Shown here: positions 22,801 through 33,423 of the stretch, in pieces
Layout: every line of letters starts with the position of its first letter
How positions within the stretch are numbered: the stretch's first letter is position 1
Source of the DNA: Solenopsis invicta
Lineage: Eukaryota; Arthropoda; Insecta; Hymenoptera; Formicidae
DNA length: 64,000 nt
Assembly (NCBI RefSeq): GCF_016802725.1
Contig: NC_052672.1
Coordinates: forward strand, 17,060,710 to 17,124,709
Direction: 5' to 3'
The notes under the pieces: model-generated
Told to the model about the DNA's origin: nothing
Seen by the model: the letters and a program-made list of their open reading frames with translations, nothing else
The model's database searches: none
Made by a program: the position numbers and the translations under genes

Positions 22801-23889
22801 TGAGTACTTTGTTGATATTTTAATGAATGTTGACTCATCCTTTCTTGCCATAACCATAACCTGCTTAACTATCCCATTCGCCTATTTTCACTTTATTCCT
22901 ACACCATTCCTTCACGTCTATCATCCCTTACATTTGCTTACCTTTTTTGTATTCTCTTCTACCTATTTTTTATTCACACGCTCTTCCTGTCTTTTCTTGT
23001 CAAAATTATGTATTGCAATTTTGCATTCTCTCACGCATTCACACGCCACCGCTCCGCCTAACCAAGTCTTTAATACATGTTAACTCGGATTTACATTACT
23101 CATTTTTTTACTTCTTAAGGAAATAAATATGGGACAAAGAGCAAGCGACACACGAATGATAACATTTGAAGACGTTCGTGTTCCTGAAGAGAATGTACTG
23201 ATTGGAGAAGGACAAGGTTTTAAGATAGCTATGAAAACGTTTACTAGGACACGATCACCGGTAATATTTCTATTAATTAGATACCAAATAAATTTAATAT
23301 AAGTTTGTGCGAGCGTATCTTCACATTTATATTGAAGGTTGCAGCATCATCTACTGGTTTGGCTCAGAGAGCTCTGGATGAAGCAACAAAATATGCAATG
23401 GAACGCAAAACGTTTGGTAGACCGATAGCAGAACATCAATCGATAGCTTTTATGTTAGCTGACATGGGTATTGGTGTTGAGACTTCTAGACTGGCATGGA
23501 TGAAGGCAGCCTGGGCTACTGATCAAAACTTACCGAATGCTACATTGCTCGCTAGTATCGCAAAATGCCATGGTGCTGATGTAGCTAACAAATGTGCTAC
23601 AGATGCTGTGCAGGTGATGTACAATACAATAATTGACATCAATGAATTTTCTGTTATGCTATATACAGTTTGTAGCAGGATCGAGTGTACAATTCTTTTT
23701 ACAATTTGTTTAAAACATACGACAATTTTTTTATAGGTTTTCGGTGGTGCGGGTTTCAATTCCGAGTATCCAGTAGAGAAGCTTATGCGTGATGCCAAAA
23801 TTTATCAGATATATGAAGGTACTTCGCAGATTCAAAGATTGATTATATCTCGTGCTCTCTTCGAAGAAGCCTTACAAAAGAGCAACTAA
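19856..23889 (+). CDS. ACADM: Medium-chain acyl-CoA dehydrogenase, mitochondrial, 10 exons, 417 aa
   Basis: A flavoenzyme that performs the first step of mitochondrial beta-oxidation on medium-chain acyl-CoAs and passes electrons to ETF. Exons are 19856-19870, 20072-20150, 21697-21864, 22011-22111, 22303-22383, 22463-22593, 22674-22782, 23120-23260, 23338-23613 and 23737-23889. All junctions are GT-AG and the phases join, giving 417 aa against 421 in human ACADM. The N-terminus (MMLRK from a 5-codon first exon, then AFHPRMCQKVARSFSAAA) is basic and serine-rich, as a mitochondrial transit peptide should be. Family motifs are YCVTEPGAGSDVAG and MWITNGG at the FAD site, LAQRALDEATKYAMERKTFG, and IYEGTSQIQR with Glu394. 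This Glu corresponds to human Glu376 of the mature enzyme, the catalytic base specific to MCAD-like dehydrogenases. The exon 2 donor (GTTGGT) is weak but the frame requires it. Intron 2 carries a large fold-back element. Confidence 0.96.
20783..21061. mobile_element. Fold-back element with ~118-bp arms in ACADM intron 2
   Basis: The left arm 20783-20900 and right arm 20942-21061 are inverted copies with high identity around a 41-nt loop. Examples are ACCTACTAAACATTTTGGTC / GACCAAAATGTTTAGTGGGT and TTTGTAACGTTATTGCAA / TTGCAATAACGTTACAAA. Outer traces (GATGTTAGCAT at about 20772, ATGCTAACATC at about 21127) suggest older ends. In the ACADM pre-mRNA this would form a long near-perfect hairpin. 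A non-autonomous DNA transposon is the likely origin. Confidence 0.85.
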
Positions 23890-24105
23890 ATGCTCATATG
23901 TCGAATTGAGTTGTATGATAAAATTTATTTTCATATTGAAGTATTTTTATATAGTATTTTTTTAAGCTACGAAAGAAGATAAATTTCTATATATCTAACA
24001 ATCATATATGCAAATTTTGTACTTTTAGAATAATATATATTATACATTAATATAATATAAAAATTAAAATTTTTACACTTTAATGATGTTTTAAATATAT
24101 GTGTA

Positions 24106-24115
24106 AATAAATAAA
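24106..24115 (+). terminator. ACADM poly(A) signals (overlapping AATAAA)
   Basis: Two overlapping AATAAA hexamers (24106-24111, 24110-24115) about 220 nt downstream of the ACADM stop codon, in AT-rich 3' flank. Confidence 0.6.
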
Positions 24116-24650
24116 AAAATATCAGCTAGATATATCAAATGTGAATTGCATTCGCATGTTGTACATGAATATTCTATATGAGAATCATGATGTTTCACGA
24201 GAAAAAGAATTGTAATATTTCATGAAATCATAATTATTTTTATGTAATTAACAAAAAAGGACAAAAATGATTTCAATTGAAAACGTAAATATAAACATTA
24301 ACGAAGGATCGACAGAAAAACGAATTTAAAGTACAAAACGTTAGAAAGTTATAGTTAAACATTTTCACATCCGATATTTACTTCTTTACGTGTTTACATT
24401 TTTATATCCTTCAATTTACAAAGAAGCATTAATTTTTAATATATATCTAAAGAGTAAAGCCTTCGAAGAAATCGCAACTTATGCAATAGCCTTTCATATT
24501 CGAAATCTTAACGTGAATTTTGAATGTGCACAGATTTCATCACGTTTATATATAAGTCGAAAAAAATGACGAAAAGAAATGAAAAAAAAAAAAAGAAACG
24601 CAAACAGAAAGCTAGTCGCGCAACGTGAAAGGATTCGATACGTTCGATAC
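24116..24650. other. Intergenic AT-rich spacer before the GC-rich domain
   Basis: No coding region or repeat of note. AT-rich sequence gives way sharply to CpG-rich sequence at about 24.6-24.65 kb. Confidence 0.6.
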
Positions 24651-24718
24651 AGACCGGCGCCGATGGCGCGCGTTTCAGTGAGCGAGCATGGAGTTTTGAA
24701 ACGGGCGCGCTTTCGCGA

Positions 24719-24728
24719 CAGATGGCGC
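24719..24728. promoter_or_regulatory. CTCF-like motif at the composition boundary
   Basis: CAGATGGCGC fits the AG(A/G)(G/T)GGC(A/G)(C/G) core shared by animal CTCF sites. A second GATGGCGC lies at about 24662. The position, exactly between the AT-rich and CpG-rich domains, is suggestive only. Confidence 0.35.
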
Positions 24729-25882
24729 TAGCCGTACCGCGAGCGGAGTGCGTTAGTCAAGTGCATTGTTCATTGAAAACGTATTACGGCCGCATTATGT
24801 CCGTCGAGCCGTAGCCTTTTTCACGCGGTTTTACTCGGTGAAGTCGCGCGTGACGAGTTATGCAACGTGCGCCACGTAAGGGCGGCCCGCGCCGGGCGAT
24901 CGGACACCGCGGCAGCTGACCTACTTAGAGCTCGGCCTATCATCGTCGTAGCCCCCGCGACGCGGCGGCGAACCGCGCGCGAGAGGAGAGGTTCGTGGCG
25001 AATCCCCGCGACGCCGGAGCCGGACGCTGGACGCCGGCCGCCGGCGGTGGGTCGGGAGAACGACCAAAAAAGCCGGCGTGCAGGTAGCGGGCTGACCGGG
25101 CATCGGGCATCGGGCACCGAGTCCGCCCTGTGGAACCGCGATCGCGACACGACGGAGGGGGAGGGGAGGGTGGGAGGGGACCGCCGACACCTTTTGGAAA
25201 TTGCGTCTTTCCGCTCGCGAGAGCTCGCGCCGATGGGTGCAGGGCCGTAATCGGCGCGTGACGGCGCCCGAAACACGAGGCATTTGTTATCGAGCTTCTC
25301 TCTCTCTCTCTCTTTCTCTTTCTCTTTTTCTCTCTCTTATCTCTTTTTTATTTCTGTCGTTTTTGTATCACGGAAGCCAAGACAGTCGTCTCCGGCAACG
25401 AGCGAGAAAGCGAGCGCGCCGCCGGGCGCGGAATCGCGATTACGGTTTTCCCTTTCGTTCGACCACTGCCCGTACGCGCGCGACATAACGAGAGGCGGCG
25501 CGCGCGGAAGCGAGAAGGAGAGAACGCGATCCGAATTGGAGCGCGAGGACGCGCGCGCGCACTCGTTCATACACACACACACACACACCTATATTTGTAG
25601 TTTCATCGTTTCACGCCGTCGAGGATCGTCGCGCTCACTGGCTCACACGATGATGACCCCGACCTTCGAGTTTTGTCGCCAATGACGCGATCTTTGGAAT
25701 CATTTTTGCCTTCGACTTAACCTCTCGATTGTCGCACGCGGCGGAGCAAGGAGCCGCGACTCGTCGCCCCGTAGCATCGCGCTAATCTAAATTTCAAGCC
25801 GCGACGTTGACGTTCGTTGACCTGACGGCGGGCGCGAGTCGTCGTCGATTCCGTTTGTCCTAAGGAAGAAAGAAAGAAAGAC

Positions 25883-25999
25883 ATGTGGCGGGCGGCGGCG
25901 TGGCCGCTACGGTCCTGGCGCGGCTCTCGTGCTGTCAGTGCGCGACAGTGCGCCGGACGCTCGCTTGACTCAGGGAGTGCCCGTGTGCCGATGCAAAGT
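25883..25999 (+). other. Short upstream ORF or alternative start exon ending at a donor
   Basis: ATG at 25883 opens a frame starting MWRAAAWPLRSWRGS and reaching ...VPMQS, 39 codons, exactly at a donor (GTAAGTG at 26000, phase 0). Read through, it stops after 52 codons, so it may simply be an upstream ORF of the 26813 gene. The start is Arg/Trp/Ala-rich like a transit peptide, but CpG-rich DNA often gives such composition. Confidence 0.25.
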
Positions 26000-26517
26000 G
26001 TAAGTGAGAGAGAAGTGGCCTACAGACCTACATTTGTCTAACGTTCCATTTTTTCGCGGGTCGACGGGAACGAGAGGTTAACGAATATCGCGCGCGCGTT
26101 TACCTCCGCGCTACCTTTCCACGGCATAAAGCGTGGCGTGTGCATGTGCCTGCGATGCCGTCGTCCCGTGATATACCGACGTTCGGCTGACGAGAGACGG
26201 ACGGCAAAGAGAAAGAGAGAGAGACGGACGAGGTGGACGAAGACGGAGCGAGCGAACGAAGCGAGCGTGTTAACCGTGGCGGTGGTGCACAGTTTCGGTA
26301 CGCTCTCGGACACGGCGCTCTGACCGGCGGCGTGCGCCCCGCGCCTACTCGTGAACGGAGACAGAGACAGACAGAGAGAGAGAGAGAGGGAGAGGGAGAC
26401 CACGACGACGACTCTCGAGAGCGTGCGCGAGAGTGAGAGAGAGAGTGAGGGAACGAGAGGGAAAGCGAGTCAACGACGGCAGGCAGGCAAGCAAGCAGGC
26501 TGCAGGGAGAGAGGGAA

Positions 26518-26520
<3 letters not shown>

Positions 26521-26550
<30 letters not shown>
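26521..26550. repeat. (GA)15 microsatellite in the leader
   Basis: Uninterrupted GA run within a 350-bp GAGA-rich zone upstream of the start codon at 26813. A possible GAGA-factor platform. Confidence 0.9.
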
Positions 26551-26554
<4 letters not shown>

Positions 26555-26812
26555 AAGAGAGTGAGTGTAAGCTTGGAAAAAGAGGTGCGGAAACGAAGCG
26601 CGCGCTACCGCGGGACGGAATCGCGAGGAGAGAAAGAGAGATAGATAGATAAAGAGAGAGAGAAACCGAAAGGGAGCACGTAAAAGAGTGTAGGTGTTCT
26701 TCCGAGGAGAAGTGCGCTCGCGGAAACAACGTGCGGGAGAGGTGGAGGGAATCCTGTCTGTCCGTTCGTCCGTCTGTCCATCTATTCGCCGGGACACGCG
26801 ACGAGGCCTGGA

Positions 26813-27182
26813 ATGGCTGCGAGGGCAGGGGAGGGCGGGGGTGAGACCTCCTCGGTGACGGTTCTCGACGACAATGCCGGTATCGTGACGAGAGCAGCGG
26901 CAGCGGCGGCGGCGGCGGCGGGCCCCCTCGCGGAATCGTCCACGTCGTCTTCGTCCTCTTCCTCCTCCTCCTCCTCCGCCGTCGCCGCCTCCACCATCGC
27001 TTCCACCATCGCCGCGATGCCAACGGTGATCCTGACGGAGAGTACCGCTACGAGCGCCGGTAGCCTGCCCTTGACGGCGTCTCAACAACAGAGCAACCTG
27101 CAGCATCAGGTGCATCAACAGCAACAACAGTCGCGTCAAAGGCTCAACCTCATCACCGATGTAGTCGTCAATGATGTCGCAG
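26813..27182 (+). CDS. First coding exon of a large unidentified gene (5' part only)
   Basis: ATG at 26813 opens 123 codons and stops being coding-like at a strong donor (GCAG followed by GTAACC, phase 1). The peptide starts MAARAGEGGGETSSVTVLDD. It then has a poly-Ala run, a poly-Ser run (about 42-55), AVAASTIASTIAAMPTVILT, a Gln-rich stretch (about 90-108), and ends RLNLITDVVVNDVA. Homopolymer tracts plus a conserved-looking hydrophobic end are typical of N-termini of insect regulatory or signalling proteins, but I do not recognise the family. It sits after a CpG/GAGA-rich leader and before an intron that probably runs past the window end. The codons are GC-rich like the surrounding DNA. 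A second start exon (38211-38346) with the same donor phase may serve the same gene. Confidence 0.7.
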
Positions 27183-27269
27183 GTAACCTCAATGACTCCT
27201 CTCGTTTTTGGGGCCTTTGTTGTCGCTAATGTGCCGCTTGCCAACCCCTTTTCCTTCCTCCTCCTCCTC

Positions 27270-27272
<3 letters not shown>

Positions 27273-27307
<35 letters not shown>
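27273..27307. repeat. (CT)n microsatellite just inside the first intron
   Basis: About 17 CT units preceded by CTC-triplet repeats, starting 90 bp after the donor at 27183. Confidence 0.9.
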
Positions 27308-27309
<2 letters not shown>

Positions 27310-28301
27310 GACTTTGTGCTTTCGTCTTCCTTTCTCTCTACCGGATGCTCTTTTCGTCTCTCTCCTCCTCCCTCTCTTCCTCGTGCCTCGAATCCTCTGT
27401 CGTCTGTTGCATTGTGTGTGCGCGCGCGCGCATAAATCCGCATTTCGAGCCACTTCCAAATTTCTCAAGACTCTTCGTTGACATGGAATAAACCGCGAAG
27501 AACGCGATAAATGAAGAGAATTTAAAATATCCGGAAGAGACGAAACTTGGGACGAGCTGTAACGGCTTGGATGTAAATTGGCAATTAAATGCAATTTGCT
27601 TAATGTGCTCGCACGTGATTCGATTCCCGCCGAAGTGCATCCCAGTCGCGGTCACGTGGACCACGCTCGCGAGACAACGGCCCCGCCGCAACCGCGCCGC
27701 CGCGTTCCTGATTTAGTGTCGGCTCGCGTAGCGATGTTGTAGTGGCGCAACAGGCGTTTCGGAACCGAAATTCCGTAGCCGAATCGCTTCTCCGTTCGTC
27801 CGTCATCGTCTCGAATTTAGAACAGACAGCCTTCGGCCGGCTTCTTTGTATGAATGCCACTGGTTACGCGCGGCATATTCCAACCCTTCGCGGACAAAAT
27901 AGCGGTTCGTCGAAACGAGATTCGCGCCACCCGCCTTTATTTACATCGACGCTCCCCCCCCCTCCTCTCCTCTCCTCTCCTCTCCTCTCCCCGCCGCCTT
28001 TTCCATTTCTCGTACTTTCCCTTTCCTCTGCCGCGACGCGAGAAATTGCGAGACGAGTTTTTCTCGAGCTACAACTGCGATTAACTTTCCGCAGACGACT
28101 CCCATCCTCTCTCTTTCTCTCTTTCCCTTTCTGCCTTTCTTTTTCGTTTTACTTTTCCCCTTTTTCTTTCCATGGCTCTCGACTGCAACTTCTCCTGCAC
28201 CATCGCTTCTTCTGTTTCTGAATTTATTCGAGTCGAGCCGGTATTCGCACGTTTCTACTCACCGACGATGACTCCACTAAATCATTTTAAACAAAGTAGA
28301 T

Positions 28302-28548
28302 TGGGGCAAGTGGCAAGCCGTGGTTCCATTTAATTCGAAATACAGGTGCTAAGTAAAACGATGAGCGTGAAGTGAAACCGAGTCGATTATCTTTCTACAA
28401 AAAATGATCGAAAGTATATTTCTAATAAAAAAAAAAAAAATACTTTTGAAATTTTGGATCATGTTTTTATCGAATCCATGAAATGATGAATAAATTTGCC
28501 AAACGAAGCTTTTGTTTTAATATTTGCCCCGTTCTTCCACTTGTCCCA
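28302..28548. mobile_element. ~250-bp fold-back element (TGGGGCAAGTGG ends)
   Basis: TGGGGCAAGTGG (28302-28313) and CCACTTGTCCCA (28537-28548) are terminal inverted repeats with one mismatch. An inner pair, AATGATCGAAAGTAT / ATACTTTTGAA..GGATCAT, is also inverted, and a poly(A) run lies between. A MITE-like structure without an ORF. Confidence 0.6.
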
Positions 28549-29519
28549 GTTTATCCGTCCATTCGTCTAGTCACCTCAAACCCCTGCTCCACTTGAGTGG
28601 AATCGAATTAATAAGTTGCGTGTTCTTGGCCACTCTTACTTCGCTGCTGCACTGTGCGCTTCTTAAAAGAGCTTGCTACACGTTTTATTACGTAATGGAA
28701 GTAAATTTTTTTTTCTTTGCGTTAATCTTCTCTGTCACTAATACGTTTTATACCGTGTGCGATCGCGCAACGCGAGTTATAACTCTGGACAGACAGATGC
28801 GTAAACGAAAGAATCCCGATCCGTGAGGTAAGAGGCGATTCTCGCGCCATTCTCACGCCGCGAGTATCGCTACATTTAAATGTTGAACGAAATCAACTGA
28901 CTCGCGAAGACGTACGACAACCCGTGGTTAAATCTGCTCGCATAAAATTTACATGCGATTTCGACATATGAATTAAAGTGGATAATTAGTGTCACGGAGG
29001 CGTCGGACGAGCGGCCTGCTCCACTTTTCGCGCAGTCTGTCTGTTTCCGTTTTTGGCGACCACCGCCGAACGCAAATCCTCCGCTTTCGTTTTCGAATTG
29101 TCAATTTTCATCAATTTGATGAAATTTGGTATTCGTCTGTACATAAATCCCTTTGTACAATGTCGACGTAACACTTTGTTAAAGAAAACAGCTCAGTCAA
29201 AGATTAAGCATAAAATTACCCCGATAGGCACATTGTGCGAATATTGCACAATAATTGCGCAATATTCGCATGCAATTGACAAAAATTTTGCAATAATTGC
29301 GCTAAGATGGCACGTCGTAACGCAAGAAATTTTATCGACATTTTCTAAATAATATTTGTAAAAAATTAAACAAAAATTTTTAATTATATATTTTACAATT
29401 GTTAAAAAAAATTTGTTTGAATCTTTATTTAAAATGTTACCATGTTGAATGCGTAATATTTTATGCTGTATTATTTTTACATTATAATTTAGGAATAATT
29501 AAGCACTTTTCTAGACATG

Positions 29520-29692
29520 CACACTCAGGGAAAATTACTAAATTTTAATAATATTTATTCGAAAACTAATAAAATATTTACTAAATTTAAATATATATTT
29601 ATTTAATACAAGAAACATTAATTTAATTTAAATATTTTTTTTTATAGAATAAATATTTATTAAAATTTAGGAATTTTTTCTTTAAATGTGTT
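29520..29692. mobile_element. ~170-bp fold-back element (CACACTCAGGGAAAATTAC ends)
   Basis: The left end CACACTCAGGGAAAATTACT, followed by AAATTTTAATAATATTTATTC, is inverted on the right as GAATAAATATTTATTAAAATTT, then AGGAATTTTTTCTTTAAATGTG. A related end, AAAATTTAGTAATTCTTTCT followed by CTCAGTGTGT, occurs at 44752-44781, so this is a dispersed family. Confidence 0.65.
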
Positions 29693-32600
29693 TATAGATT
29701 ATATTTCTTCTAAATGTTTTATACATAATACAGCTAAAATATTTTTTCAGTTAAACAATCTTTAAATTTAATTTTACAAATACACCATTAAGATAAATCG
29801 GCGTATCGTCATAATTTTGCCGAAATACTATTGTATTTTGAAATTATATGCGTAATTATCAATATTTTATAAAAAGTCAATACTTTTATATCTAATATTT
29901 TTGTAAATGTACCATAATTGCAAATTATAATTTATATGCAAGATTTCGTCATATAATTTAATAAGTGTTGTTCTCTATCGGGATTTGTGCTTATCCACTT
30001 TAAATTCAAAATACATTAAACTATTTTACATTTTGACATTTTTGTCGTTTTTCAAAACTTATTTCCTTAGACGAAAAATAATTCTTTTTTTACAAAAACA
30101 ATTCTTTCTTGTGGCATGTTCATAAACATCCGCGAGAATAGCTACTGAAGTATCGTGTCTGGAAAATTACGTCGAAATCAATCATTGGAATATTTCCGAT
30201 TGTTTCGCACGCAACTGGCGCAAAATTTGTCGAAATGCTTTTATACAATCGTCGTAATTTATCGAGCAGACATCTCGGTACTCACGACGCCCTATTATCG
30301 GGTCCGCAACGCATAACAAAGACGGTTAACGCTTAAGTTTCTGTTACGGTGCGTCGCCGAAGTAATTTATTACAGGAGAGGAATTGTATGTCTCTCACGT
30401 GGCTGACAATGACGTGACACTTGCCGCCATGATCGCCGAACCATACCCGGAATTGTTGGCACGCGAGATCACCACGCGTTTCCGGTAACGATAGTAAACA
30501 TGCCGCAAAAAAACGACAAATATATCCAAGCACTTTGTGTCTGCTTGTTGAGATAATTTCACAAAATTTCGTAAATGAGCCTTTATTTTCCTAATCAAAA
30601 TCTCATGACGAAAATTACACATATAAATTACATATAATCACATTTATATATTTTTCTAATGATAGAAATTTGTTTTGTTTTTATTCACTTATAAAAATTA
30701 ATCAAAATTAGTGAAATTTGATTATTCGCTTAAAGAAAAAAATGGTTGTTATCATACGAATATTATACTTGATAATCTCGTGATTTTCTTATCGAGTAAC
30801 TTTGAATGCAAGATGCATTCTTTTTCGGATGTTTACGTTGTGAAACACAATCGTCGTCCATCATTCGACGCGAACACCAACGAGTGTGGCTGCCGCGAAA
30901 CGGGTATCGCGATAGATAACGTAGGAAGTGACATAAAATTATCAACAGGAAGTATCGCGCACAGCTTCGCTCCTGCCAATTTGATAATGACACGCGTGAG
31001 ATTCCGCCATCGGGAATATTCCGATCGCAATTTTGCAATTGCCTCACACTTATGTGATGGCTTAATTTTGATACCGTCAGCCTAACGCGAGCGCAATTTC
31101 TCCGTTATTGTTGAATGACTGAATAAAGATTATACAAGATTATACATCTCACTCTTCGTGAAATCGTACAAAGTCGATAATGACTAAATGGAAATAAAAC
31201 TAAAATGCAAGGTAAAGAAATTATGCATGTCGGCTTGTCAATATAGAAATTCTACTTTTATGATAATCTAGAATTATATATAAATTCAAGTGTAGCTTAT
31301 AAACTGCAAGATTTGAAAATTTAAGAGCACGCGAGTTATCTCTAATTTTCATGATGGTCGTGATTATATATTGTCCGCGAAACTACACTTGAAAAAGTTG
31401 ATGCTAGTCTAGATAAATGAAATTACTTAATACATGTACTCGTATATGTCGAATCGAACGAATTAAACAATTGAGCAAATTATCAATTGATTTCATATTT
31501 AGAATGCGCGCAAAAATGAAAGCAATTGTATCGACAAATTTTATTGTTGCATTTCCAACCTCGTGTTCGCGAATACAATAAGGATTTTCCTATGAGATAA
31601 ATGGAACCAAGTTCGATTAGCTTGAAGTGTAATGCCAATTATGAGTGATCTTCTCCAGTTAGTTCTGTAAACTTATAATTTCTTCAATATTATGTCATGA
31701 GTACGATGCTCATTGGACACGAGTTTCCATTGAAAAGTTTTTGCTCATTCAAACAGCTTCTTTTTCTATTTTTGGGAATAATTTATATGTTGGTATCACA
31801 TTGTCGCATTTCTTTTCGGTCTTTTATAGTTATTGCGGCGATTGCTCCATTATGTTCCCGAGCTTTATATTTTGTTTGCGATTGTTTTCGGCTTCGTGAA
31901 ATATAAGACAGACGCACGTCGGATTTGGTTTTTATTGCTATACTACGACAAAGAAAGGAGGAAAGAAAAAAGAAGATCCCACAGCGTGGGATCCATCGTG
32001 CGATTTGGCACGTGGCACAACAAAATTTCGGCATCGATTACGACTACGACACACAAATTTATGGACGAAAGAGATGTGCACAGGTATTGTACGATGTAAA
32101 TGTAAGGGTGCATTAGCATCTGTGCCGCGCCAGAGGGGTACACTTGTTGCACATCTTGCTCGCACTAGGCCAGGCGAACGACACACGCTTCGCACGCGAT
32201 AAATCACGATTATGCACGCTCGGTCAGGGGTAGGAAAGCATTCTTTACTCGAGGCACGGTAGGTGGGCGGCAAGCGAGGGAGGAAGAGAAGAAGCGAGTC
32301 CAGCTCCAAACGAGGAAAACGACTTGACGTGTTTTGCCCGATGAGGGTAAATTGCTTGTGAAAATATCGGATGTTGCGTGCGCACGCATAGAGCGACGAC
32401 GGTCGCGCTTTCACTTTGTTATTGCGTAACAGCGGGGATGAAAGATTTGGTTACGATCGTGTAACAACGTGAGATTGCCCAATTGTCTCTCAAACATTTT
32501 CTATCGCTGAAATGCCTATTACGATAACGATCGCCTTGTCTTTCGTCGCGCAGCGAATCACTAGACAAACATAATTTTATCGCGTCACTCAAGTTGCAAA

Positions 32601-33326
32601 ATGCAGTGTGTGTGTATAACTGGCAAGAGATAGAATGATGCTTTTTACAGATTTTACAGCGCGTTTTTATCACACTCTGTGTCTCACTGTATTCAGATGT
32701 TCTACGTGCATCCGTCTTTCTTTCTCTTCTCCTTCGTCGTAATAAAGAGTCGTCGTCGATGCCAGAGAGAGAGAGAGAATTTCTAAATTTTATTGTGCCA
32801 CGCGCCAAATTTCACGACGAAAGCACGGCGGGATCTTTTCTTTCGTTGTAAAGTAAAACCTAAATAAAAGCCCGAAACCCTGGCGAAGATTCAAAGAATT
32901 TTACCGCAGGCACGCGACGATAATTGGAAAGTCCGTAAATAACCTGTTGATGTGAAAGTTGTGCCGTAACTAATGTAAGTCTTGACATTTTTCGTTTGAA
33001 CGTCCACACAGGAAAGTACTCAATTTTGTCTTCGGCATGCCTTCGGGGAAACAAAAATGAAAACACGTATCCGAAGTGTACAAGGGTTAGCTACGCGTTT
33101 CTCAAACTCTATAAAAGACGTTTATGTTCGCGTGTTGCATTTTAACATATGGAAAGAAATGCACTGTCGTATTGTTTAACGAAAGGTACTCGAACAAACT
33201 TGACAATAAGACAATACCACGGATAGAACGTACCGTTCCTTTTCTTCGGAGATTTTGGAAGTGATAGTGTGACAATGGACCCTCTTCACCCTTCTGTTTT
33301 TGTCTGTCAATCCTTTCTCATTTCAG

Positions 33327-33423
33327 TTTCATTATTTATTCCATTCCGTAGTTCCGGTTCCCAACTTTTCACGATTCGACTGCTCGCCTTTGATGTAACA
33401 TCAGTCGTCAAAAAACACCACAG
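33327..33423 (+). other. Possible internal cassette exon in the long intron
   Basis: A strong acceptor (CTTTCTCATTTCAG ending at 33326) and donor (ACAG followed by GTAGGT at 33424) bound 97 nt. Entered in phase 1, the frame left by both start-exon candidates, it is open throughout and encodes about 32 residues containing RSSGSQLF and DVTSVVKK. The other two frames have stops. A 97-nt insertion would change the phase downstream, and the peptide has no recognised family, so this may be chance. Confidence 0.25.

Larger units (their letters stand above)
24650..26812 (+). promoter_or_regulatory. CpG- and GAGA-rich promoter/5' leader of a large + strand gene
   Basis: Two kilobases of CpG-rich DNA begin at a sharp composition boundary and end at the start codon at 26813. 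The first part has two GATGGCGC words, one in CAGATGGCGC (24719-24728), which resembles a CTCF core. The last 500 bp are packed with GAGAG words, including (GA)15 at 26521-26550, which suits GAGA-factor binding and paused polymerase. Short upstream ORFs occur, including one of 52 codons starting at 25883 that crosses a donor-like GTAAGT at 26000. Long opposite-strand ORFs here are Ser/Leu or Arg low-complexity translations of CT/GA runs and are not believed. No single transcription start can be placed. Confidence 0.6.
27183..33326 (+). other. Start of a very long intron; no gene recognised
   Basis: CpG-rich near the first exon and at about 32.0-32.4 kb, AT-rich between. It holds the CT run at 27.28 kb and fold-back elements at 28302-28548 and 29520-29692. 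The open frames here are short, overlap on both strands and have no recognisable domain. Confidence 0.55.

Noticed and set aside
26100..27244. Two ORFs of about 300 codons on the minus strand over the GAGA-rich leader
   Set aside because: They are long only because GA/CT runs translate to Ser/Leu/Arg without stops. They overlap the convincing + strand exon and show no domain.
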